A stretch of DNA of 64,000 nt from Mesobacillus persicus (GTDB taxonomy: Bacteria > Bacillota > Bacilli > Bacillales > Cytobacillaceae). The notes under the pieces were generated by a model. That model was not told the DNA's origin and did not search any database. It saw nothing but the letters and a program-made list of their open reading frames with translations. Location of the stretch: assembly GCF_900109925.1 (NCBI RefSeq), contig NZ_FOBW01000007.1:124001-188000 (forward strand). Direction: 5' to 3'. This document shows, piece after piece, positions 58,929-64,000 of the stretch (position 1 is its first letter; each line of letters opens with the position of its first letter). The translations under genes were made by a program, and so were the position numbers.

Positions 58929-59508
58929 AACAATCGAAGTTACTGAAACAAATACGAACCCAACTGATTTATTTGTAAATACTTTATGGGATCAGTATGA
59001 GCAATCTCTTGCTAGATTTAGAAAGCTGAGAGAAACACAAGAGGATGCTTTCCTTAACTCGTTTAAGGAAGTGCTTAAGTTTAATAAGGAATACAGAAGT
59101 TCAATTGGAAGTTTATATCAGCAAACAAGAAAAACAAATTTAGAATTAGCTAAAGGCGTGGTTTCAAATATTAATAATCGTGAAGAAAAAGTTGAGGTTG
59201 CACCTAAACTAAGAGATTTTGATGAAGTAACGAACCAATTAAAAGAAGTGACACAACAGGTAGAAAAGCTTGCTATAACTCCTGTGAAATCAACTTTTAC
59301 CTTCATTGATCAGCTTGAACAAAGTTTAGAAAAGAATGCTGAGTCTTACCTTACCTATTCACGTGAGCGCCGGAAAGCATGGCAGCAGGTTACCGATGAA
59401 TATGTAAAACAAGCTAGAAAAACAAATCATGAAGCTGTTGGCTTTGTAAGAGAAAAGTCTAAAGAACTTGTTAAAGCTGCTAAGTCTGAAGAGCTTGTAA
59501 ATAGCTAA
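58909..59508 (+). CDS. phaP: PhaP-like phasin
   Basis: 199 residues, the length of B. megaterium PhaP. A helical protein with FVNTLWDQYEQSLARFRKL and regular heptads (DEVTNQLKEVTQQVEKL); no membrane segment. Phasins coat PHA granules and limit their size. ATG 58909 overlaps the phaQ stop, giving a phaQP operon. Ends at a strong terminator. Confidence 0.85.
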   Translation: MMAKKNETIEVTETNTNPTDLFVNTLWDQYEQSLARFRKLRETQEDAFLNSFKEVLKFNKEYRSSIGSLYQQTRKTNLELAKGVVSNINNREEKVEVAPKLRDFDEVTNQLKEVTQQVEKLAITPVKSTFTFIDQLEQSLEKNAESYLTYSRERRKAWQQVTDEYVKQARKTNHEAVGFVREKSKELVKAAKSEELVNS

Positions 59509-59526
59509 AACAGTAAATAACGATTA

Positions 59527-59559
59527 AAAAACCACCAACATTGGATGTTGGTGGTTTTA
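59527..59559. terminator. Bidirectional terminator between phaP and queT
   Basis: AAAACCACCAACAT/ATGTTGGTGGTTTT. Confidence 0.88.
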
Positions 59560-59590
59560 TAGTATAAGAGCGTAAATTACTGCCTTCCTT

Positions 59591-60082
59591 TTAAATTAAT
59601 TTCCCCATATTGACCCTTTTATTGAGGGCGTACATGATAGGTATTCCTACAGCTAGGACCACTAATTCACCAGCAGCGGTAGTTAACCAGGTGAAAAAGA
59701 ACGGCAGATTAAAAGCAAGCTTTAGCTCAAATGCAATAATGTACATGTTAAAGGTGAACACGGCCGTATTCAGAACCATTAATCCAATCACGTTTTTAAT
59801 ATAGCGTGAAGCTGCAATGGTTATCAGTAATGATATAACAGAATGTGCAACTCCAAACACGAGATCATAAGCGACAATAGGTGAGAAAAATAAATTAGTA
59901 AGGAAGACACCAAGGACAATTCCATAGAAATAGTTTCTGTTGAAAACAATCAGATGGTTAAACATTTCTGATATACGAAATTGTACATTCGTGAAACCAA
60001 AGGGTTGGATAACGGCGGAGACAGCAATATACAAAGCGGCTACGATTCCGTTTCCTACAATCGTTCTTATATTCAAGTTCAT
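59591..60082 (-). CDS. queT: QueT-family queuosine-precursor transporter (ECF S-component)
   Basis: 163 residues with five to six membrane helices; TNVQFRISEMFNHLIVFNRNYFYG matches the QueT family (QxRISE). An S-component that binds preQ1 or preQ0 and relies on shared energy-coupling subunits. ATG 60082 sits close to AAGGAG; a TTG two codons later would have better spacing. A preQ1-I riboswitch covers the binding site, confirming the substrate. Confidence 0.93.
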   Translation of the reverse strand: MNLNIRTIVGNGIVAALYIAVSAVIQPFGFTNVQFRISEMFNHLIVFNRNYFYGIVLGVFLTNLFFSPIVAYDLVFGVAHSVISLLITIAASRYIKNVIGLMVLNTAVFTFNMYIIAFELKLAFNLPFFFTWLTTAAGELVVLAVGIPIMYALNKRVNMGKLI

Positions 60083-60083
60083 C

Positions 60084-60122
60084 TCTCCTTAGTTTTTTTT
60101 CGTGGGATGGTTTCGAACCACG
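60084..60122 (-). promoter_or_regulatory. preQ1-I riboswitch controlling queT
   Basis: On the minus strand CGTGG-TTCGAAACCATC-CCACG-AAAAAAAACTAAGG matches the minimal preQ1-I pseudoknot: five-base-pair P1, C-rich loop, and the A-rich tail ending in CTAAGG. The last bases are part of the queT Shine-Dalgarno sequence, so ligand binding should block translation. Confidence 0.93.
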
Positions 60123-60209
60123 TGACCTTATTTAAAGAACAATTATTAAGTATAGTTTAATTTGGTGGTTACCACAATAACTTTTTCTGAGAACTACTTT
60201 TTTGGCTAC

Positions 60210-60322
60210 AAGAGCAATTCTTGGTCTGTTGATTTTTACGCCAAGAAACGATCCTTAGCGCAGTTTTTTTTGTTTTGAATTCATTTACTGCACCAAGAGC
60301 CATCCTTGGTGCAGTTTCCAAA
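60210..60322. repeat. CAAGAGC...CTTGG hairpin pair
   Basis: CAAGAGCAATTCTTGG near 60209 and GCACCAAGAGCCATCCTTGGTGC at about 60292 share a CCAAGAGCnATnCTTGG hairpin. No gene is visible between queT and the Mn2+ riboswitch. Confidence 0.45.
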
Positions 60323-60344
60323 GAACATCAATGATTATTAGTAA

Positions 60345-60374
60345 TTGACAACTGGGCTAATTGTAGATTATATT
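60345..60374 (+). promoter_or_regulatory. Promoter of the Mn2+ riboswitch transcript
   Basis: TTGACA (60345-60350), 18-base spacer, TATATT (60369-60374), directly before the riboswitch. Confidence 0.75.
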
Positions 60375-60394
60375 AAGAATAATTATTTTGAATA

Positions 60395-60500
60395 GTTCTC
60401 CTAAAGGGGAGTAGCTTTTACAGCAAGGTCGTCATTTCGGAGATTATCCATCTCCCGGCTTTGTTGGCAGCGAATTCGTTGTTAGCAAGACCTTTACCTG
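60395..60500 (+). promoter_or_regulatory. yybP-ykoY manganese riboswitch
   Basis: The conserved blocks appear in order: CTAAAGGGGAGTAGC (60401-60415), GGTCGTCATTTCGGAGA, ATCTCCCGGCTTTG, and TTAGCAAGACCTTTACC (60482-60498). These are hallmarks of the Mn2+-sensing yybP-ykoY RNA. The 3' block also forms the left arm of the terminator at 60489, so Mn2+ would allow read-through. The TerC-family gene typical of its regulon starts about 1 kb downstream (61496). Confidence 0.93.
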
Positions 60501-60558
60501 TTCGGTAGAGGTCTTTATTTATTTAAAACCTTTGCCATTTTATGGTAGAGGTTTTTTG
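60489..60558 (+). terminator. Tandem terminators after the Mn2+ riboswitch
   Basis: First: GACCTTTACC/GGTAGAGGTC then TTTATTTATTT (60489-60524). Second, closely similar: AACCTTTGCC/GGTAGAGGTT then TTTTG (60528-60558). The second looks like a duplicate of the first. Confidence 0.85.
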
Positions 60559-60589
60559 TGTTAGGATGGATAATTGTGTTCGTTCTCTA

Positions 60590-60840
60590 TATCCAGCTCC
60601 AGCGCCTAGCCCCGCGCTCCTAGGAGGGACACGAAGACATAAGCCACTCCCTTTCAGAAGGTAAAAAACACCTTCTTACAGGTCGCGTCTTATGCTTGTC
60701 GTCCCTGTGCAGTCGCCTGCGCTTTTCGTACAATCGGTCAAGAAGGTTGAAAAACAACCTTATTGACGGCTCGTCTAGACTCACGGGGCTGAACAAGGCG
60801 CTTGCGCTTTTGTTCCTGTCCAAACCCTTTCAACTAGTCT
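60590..60840. repeat. GC-rich repeat-like block between riboswitch and terC genes
   Basis: About 250 bases richer in GC than the neighbourhood, beginning CAGCTCCAGCGCCTAGC and ending near GCTTGCGCTTTTGTTCCTGTCC. It contains small hairpins GAAGGT/ACCTTC and AAGGTTG/CAACCTT. Its beginning resembles GC-rich repeats seen between Bacillus genes; it differs from copies A and B. Confidence 0.6.
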
Positions 60841-60884
60841 TGAACTAAACTAGATATAAAATGTTTAAAAAGGAGAAGGAAACC

Positions 60885-61019
60885 GTGAAAAAAAGAAAGG
60901 AAACACTTATTGAGTTAATAAGAAAGAATAAAGAGGAATTATTGAACGATAAAGCAGAAATAGAAAGAATCGAGGAACGCTTAGAGGCAAAACATGAAAA
61001 ACGCATCAAAGTAAAGTGA
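60885..61019 (+). CDS. FbpB-like small basic protein (44 residues)
   Basis: GTG start after AAGGAGAAGG. The 44 residues (KKRKETLIELIRKNKEELLN, then IERIEERLEAKHEKR) are almost all charged and helical and match the Fur-regulated basic protein B family, which in B. subtilis helps a small RNA in the iron-sparing response. No Fur box was recognised upstream. It is the first gene after the Mn2+ riboswitch. Confidence 0.75.
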   Translation: MKKRKETLIELIRKNKEELLNDKAEIERIEERLEAKHEKRIKVK

Positions 61020-61105
61020 AATAACTTTGGAGCAACAATAAGGGATTATATTTAAACAAAATGGGTTTAGGGAAATGTAAAGAGTAAGAATGAAAGGTGA
61101 TAATC

Positions 61106-61381
61106 TTGATCAAATTTTTGAAAAGAATAAAATTCATTTTTAAGTTCTGGAAATCGATTCCTTTTATCATTGATTTCTTTAAAACTAAGGAAGTGGATTT
61201 ATATAAAAAGGTACTTAGTGGCTTGATGATTCTAACCTACGCATTCTTTCCTTTTGACTTGATTCCGGATTTCATTTACTTATTTGGAATCATTGACGAT
61301 ATTGTGGTGACGAGTTTCATTATAGAAAGAATGGTTAAGTGGGCTCCGGAAACACTAAAAAATAAATATCGTCTTATATAA
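61106..61381 (+). CDS. DUF1232 membrane protein (YkvA-like)
   Basis: 91 residues from TTG 61106, six bases after AAAGGTGA. The DUF1232 signature FFPFDLIPDFIYLFGIIDDIVV is at about 48-70, flanked by hydrophobic helices. The function is unknown. It sits between the FbpB-like gene and the TerC-like gene. Confidence 0.85.
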   Translation: MIKFLKRIKFIFKFWKSIPFIIDFFKTKEVDLYKKVLSGLMILTYAFFPFDLIPDFIYLFGIIDDIVVTSFIIERMVKWAPETLKNKYRLI

Positions 61382-61393
61382 AGGGTTTGTTAA

Positions 61394-61436
61394 ACAGGGC
61401 TGTTGATTTCCCGCTCCAACCAACAGTATGTAATCA
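61394..61436. repeat. Remnant of the GC-rich intergenic repeat
   Basis: CTGTTGATTTCCCGCTCCAA next to CAACAG resembles the two ends of repeats A and B (GTTGATTTCCGCTCC and CCAATCAAC) with the middle deleted. Confidence 0.55.
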
Positions 61437-61495
61437 ACAATGAACTTAAAACAGCCTTTTAAAAAGATATAGGTTTACGAGGAGGAATAATTAGG

Positions 61496-62269
61496 GTGGA
61501 TTTTTCAATTTTATTAGAATATGGTTGGGTATTATTGGTTTTAGTGGCTTTAGAGGGTTTATTGGCTGCTGATAATGCCCTTGTTTTGGCTATTATGGTG
61601 AAGCACTTACCTGAAGAGGAAAGAAAGAAGGCGTTATTTTACGGGCTTGCGGGTGCCTTTGTTTTCCGCTTCCTTTCGTTATTTATCATTTCTTTCCTTG
61701 TAGATGTTTGGCAGGTTCAGGCGATTGGAGCTCTCTACTTATTGTTCATTGCAATCAATCATATCGTCAGGAAATTGGTGTTTAGAAAGAAAGAAGATGA
61801 TCAGCCTGATACAAAAGACAGAAAACAGTCGGGTTTTTGGGTAACGGTGCTAAAAGTAGAAGTGGCAGATATAGCATTTGCTGTAGATTCAATTTTGGCT
61901 GCAGTAGCACTTGCAATGACCTTGCCGAATACAAATCTTCCTTCCATTGGTGGCATGGATGGTGGAAAGTTCCTTGTCATCTTTGCAGGTGGGTTAATTG
62001 GGGTAATCATCATGCGTTTTGCCGCCACATTATTTGTGAAACTTCTACATGCTCGACCAGGTCTAGAGATTGCTGCCTTTGCAATCGTCGGTTGGGTTGG
62101 GGTCAAGCTAGCCGTTTTAACTCTAGGGCACCCAGATGTTGGGGTCATTTCATATGAATTTGCTCACTCAAGTGCATGGAAGCTTACCTTCTATATCGTA
62201 CTTATCGGAATCGCTGCAACTGGCTGGTTCTTGTCTAAAGATAAAAGTGCAGAACAATCTGCTGCATAA
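61496..62269 (+). CDS. TerC-family membrane protein, probable Mn2+ exporter (MeeF/MeeY-like)
   Basis: 257 residues from GTG 61496 after AGGAGG. Seven membrane helices, with the TerC acidic motifs EGLLAADNALVLA (about 20) and VEVADIAFAVDSILA (about 121) that bind metal. B. subtilis YkoY (MeeY) and YceF (MeeF) export Mn2+ to metallate secreted proteins; ykoY carries a Mn2+ riboswitch. The distant upstream riboswitch supports this role. Confidence 0.92.
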   Translation: MDFSILLEYGWVLLVLVALEGLLAADNALVLAIMVKHLPEEERKKALFYGLAGAFVFRFLSLFIISFLVDVWQVQAIGALYLLFIAINHIVRKLVFRKKEDDQPDTKDRKQSGFWVTVLKVEVADIAFAVDSILAAVALAMTLPNTNLPSIGGMDGGKFLVIFAGGLIGVIIMRFAATLFVKLLHARPGLEIAAFAIVGWVGVKLAVLTLGHPDVGVISYEFAHSSAWKLTFYIVLIGIAATGWFLSKDKSAEQSAA

Positions 62270-62433
62270 CGATATTTTATCATCTAGAGCTGCCTTCTTT
62301 AAGGCAGCTCGTGCCATATTTGTAATATATGGCATGAATATGAAAGAATTAAAATGAACGTGATAATAAAAACTAAGTAGGGTAATTATTATAATTTGTT
62401 CTATATCTATATAAATTTGGAGGTTGGTCTCTT

Positions 62434-63759
62434 TTGAGCATCGAAATATTGGTACTAATTGTACTAATTGTGTTAAATGCCTTTTTTGCAGCATCTGAAA
62501 TGGCACTTGTTTCCTTAAATGATAATAAGATTAAACTTATGGCTGAGGGAGGAAATAAAAAAGCGATATTGGTTTATAATTTATTATCTGAACCCAGCCG
62601 TTTCCTAGCAACCATTCAGATTGGTATTACTTTGGCAGGTTTTTTAGCCAGTGCATTTGCAGCAGGGAGTTTTGCTGGCAGATTAGGTGAACTTTTATTT
62701 AATTTAGGTGTGCCACTAAACCAAAGAATGCTGGAATCGATTGCTACTGTCATCATAACCCTGCTCTTATCCTATTTCACCTTAGTATTAGGGGAGTTAG
62801 TACCTAAAAGATTAGCTTTACAAAAGGCAGAAGCGGTAGCCTTCTTTGCAGCTTCCCCGTTAACATTTCTGTCCAAGATTACTCATCCGTTCGTGAAGCT
62901 TCTTACATGGTCCACAAATATAATCGTTCGATTGTTTGGTTTGGACCCTAATGCAGAGAACGAGAATGTTACGGAAGAGGAAATAAGAATGATGGTTGAT
63001 GTGGGGGAAGAAAAGGGGACAATCCAGGAAACTGAGAAGCGAATGATTAATAATATTTTTGAATTCGATAACAAGACTGTTTCCGATATTATGACACATA
63101 GGACAAACATTTTAGCTATTCCAGTGGAAAGCACCTTAAAGGAAATTGTCCATATAGTTAATGTTGAAAAGTACACGCGAATCCCCGTTTTTGAGGAGGA
63201 TATTGACCATATCGTCGGGATTCTACATGTAAAGGATTTATTTCAGTTTCTTGAAAATGGAGAAAAAGACGCCTTCGACTTAAAAGAAATGGTACGAGAG
63301 CCATATTATGTTCTTGAATCTATAAGAATTGATCATTTATTTAGGGATATGCAAAAGAATAATGTCCATTTGGCCATTGCTATTGATGAATATGGGGGCA
63401 CAGATGGGATTGTAACAATTGAAGATTTAATTGAAGAAATCGTCGGAAATATTTTTGATGAATACGACGAACCTGAACTGGATGTTAAAGATTTAGAAGA
63501 AATCGATGAGTTCAATTATTTAATGGCCGGAACAATCAATTTGTATGAAGTCGAGGATGTTCTTAAAATAGATTTCCCTACACAGGATTATGATACGTTA
63601 AGTGGATTTATTATCGGACAACTTGGATATATTCCAGGAATGGAAGAACGTCCAGCGATTGAATATGAAGATATCGTGTTCGCTGTCGAGGAAATGGACG
63701 ATAGGCGAATTGTGAAAGTGAAAGTAAGCGTGAAGGAAAATGCTCAGCAGACGCAATAA
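62434..63759 (+). CDS. CNNM/CorC (hemolysin-like) membrane protein with CBS domains
   Basis: 441 residues, TTG start after GGAGG. Order: DUF21 membrane domain (about 1-195, AASEMALVSLNDNKI), two CBS domains (about 210-335, MTHRTNILAIPVE and AIAIDEYGGTDGIVTIEDLIEEIVG), C-terminal CorC_HlyC domain (350-435, GTINLYEVEDVL). Relatives such as MpfA export Mg2+ or Co2+; the cargo here is unknown. Follows terC by 165 bases, so both deal with divalent metal transport (inference). Confidence 0.93.
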   Translation: MSIEILVLIVLIVLNAFFAASEMALVSLNDNKIKLMAEGGNKKAILVYNLLSEPSRFLATIQIGITLAGFLASAFAAGSFAGRLGELLFNLGVPLNQRMLESIATVIITLLLSYFTLVLGELVPKRLALQKAEAVAFFAASPLTFLSKITHPFVKLLTWSTNIIVRLFGLDPNAENENVTEEEIRMMVDVGEEKGTIQETEKRMINNIFEFDNKTVSDIMTHRTNILAIPVESTLKEIVHIVNVEKYTRIPVFEEDIDHIVGILHVKDLFQFLENGEKDAFDLKEMVREPYYVLESIRIDHLFRDMQKNNVHLAIAIDEYGGTDGIVTIEDLIEEIVGNIFDEYDEPELDVKDLEEIDEFNYLMAGTINLYEVEDVLKIDFPTQDYDTLSGFIIGQLGYIPGMEERPAIEYEDIVFAVEEMDDRRIVKVKVSVKENAQQTQ

Positions 63760-63765
63760 GATCGA

Positions 63766-63801
63766 AAACATCCTCCTCTTTATTTTAAGGGGAGGATGTT
63801 T
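63766..63801. terminator. Bidirectional terminator
   Basis: AAACATCCTCC/GGAGGATGTTT between the convergent CNNM gene and the acetyltransferase. Confidence 0.85.
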
Positions 63802-63811
63802 AATTATTGCT

Positions 63812-64000
63812 TTAATTATTTAAAAGCAGTTGCAAATAAAGGACGTTTTGCCATTTGCCGAACTTAAAGCCAACTTCTTTGAGTTTACCGGCGAACTCAA
63901 ATCCGAATTTTTCATGCAGGTGGACGCTACCATCGTTTCCTTCGGTTATTCCCGCTATGATTGTGTGGTATTCTAGTTCTTTTGCTCTTGTAATCATATC
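63812..64000 (-). CDS. GNAT acetyltransferase, C-terminal fragment (cut by window edge)
   Basis: The last 62 residues of a GNAT protein continuing past the right edge. The visible part has the C-terminal GNAT features: IIAGITEGNDGSVHLHEKFGF (motif B, N-x2-S-x2-LHEKFGF), FEFAGKLKEVGFKFGKW and a hydrophobic tail. This pattern is typical of phosphinothricin/methionine-sulfone N-acetyltransferases. The start is outside the window. Confidence 0.85.
   Translation of the reverse strand, partial: DMITRAKELEYHTIIAGITEGNDGSVHLHEKFGFEFAGKLKEVGFKFGKWQNVLYLQLLLNN

Noticed and set aside
60087-60125. CGTGG...TTCGAA...CCACG hairpin first taken for a tRNA T-arm
   Set aside because: No acceptor, D or anticodon arm; the A-rich tail ending CTAAGG identifies it as preQ1-I.

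Overview
The window comes from a low-GC Firmicute of the family Bacillaceae (Bacillus sensu lato). The evidence is the SinR/SinI pair, a run of genes in the order known from the B. subtilis yfkK-yfkJ-yfkI-yfkH-...-pdaA-yfjP-yfjO region, a glmS ribozyme, strong AGGAGG-type ribosome binding sites with many TTG/GTG starts, and a class IV (PhaR/PhaC) polyhydroxyalkanoate synthase. No tRNA, rRNA, CRISPR array, prophage or intact insertion sequence was seen.

Layout. 1-1130: a regulatory module with the start of a SinR-like repressor at the left edge, a c-di-GMP-I (GEMM) riboswitch leading into a 46-residue SinI-like antirepressor, and a convergent sinR. 1402-14434: mostly housekeeping genes (map, yfkK/yfkJ/yfkI/yfkH homologues, an MFS carrier, an OsmC protein, a YfkD-like protein, class I fumarase, pdaA, a DNA glycosylase, an rRNA uracil methyltransferase). 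14954-28562: accessory metabolism and regulation, including a divergent IlvD-family dehydratase, a glycine-riboswitch-controlled ACT/UPF0210 operon, a frameshifted ECF sigma factor with anti-sigma and large TPR surface protein, an autoregulated TipAS-type MerR regulator, a solute:sodium symporter and an aminotransferase. 28563-36077: glmS with its ribozyme, brnQ, a cysteine desulfurase, a gamma-carbonic-anhydrase-like protein, and a candidate small RNA with a cre site. 36078-50097: an AspT-type transporter, L-serine dehydratase, a Ca2+-type P-ATPase and two tandem adhE genes, one preceded by a perfect Rex/Fnr operator. 50450-59508: a diguanylate cyclase and then a polyhydroxyalkanoate (PHA) locus: acyl-CoA ligase, reductase, a short PhaR-like protein, two phasin-like proteins, phaR, phaC, an alpha/beta hydrolase and phaQ with three operator repeats. 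59591-64000: a preQ1 riboswitch with queT, a Mn2+ riboswitch followed at about 1 kb by a TerC-family gene, a CNNM/CorC protein and a partial acetyltransferase.

The window is rich in RNA-level control: c-di-GMP-I, glycine, glmS, preQ1-I and yybP-ykoY (Mn2+) elements are all readable. Several intergenic repeat families (GC-rich 150-250 bp units, GGTGCCTGGCACC palindromes, ATAAGCGGAA units, AATCAATC-ATAACT units and a 20-bp palindrome) sit between genes. The most interesting systems are the c-di-GMP riboswitch/SinI/SinR module, the Mn2+ riboswitch separated from terC by inserted material, the glycine riboswitch on genes of unknown function, the cre-containing micro-ORF transcript at 34.5-34.7 kb, and the expanded PHA locus. 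All assignments were made by eye, without database searches.
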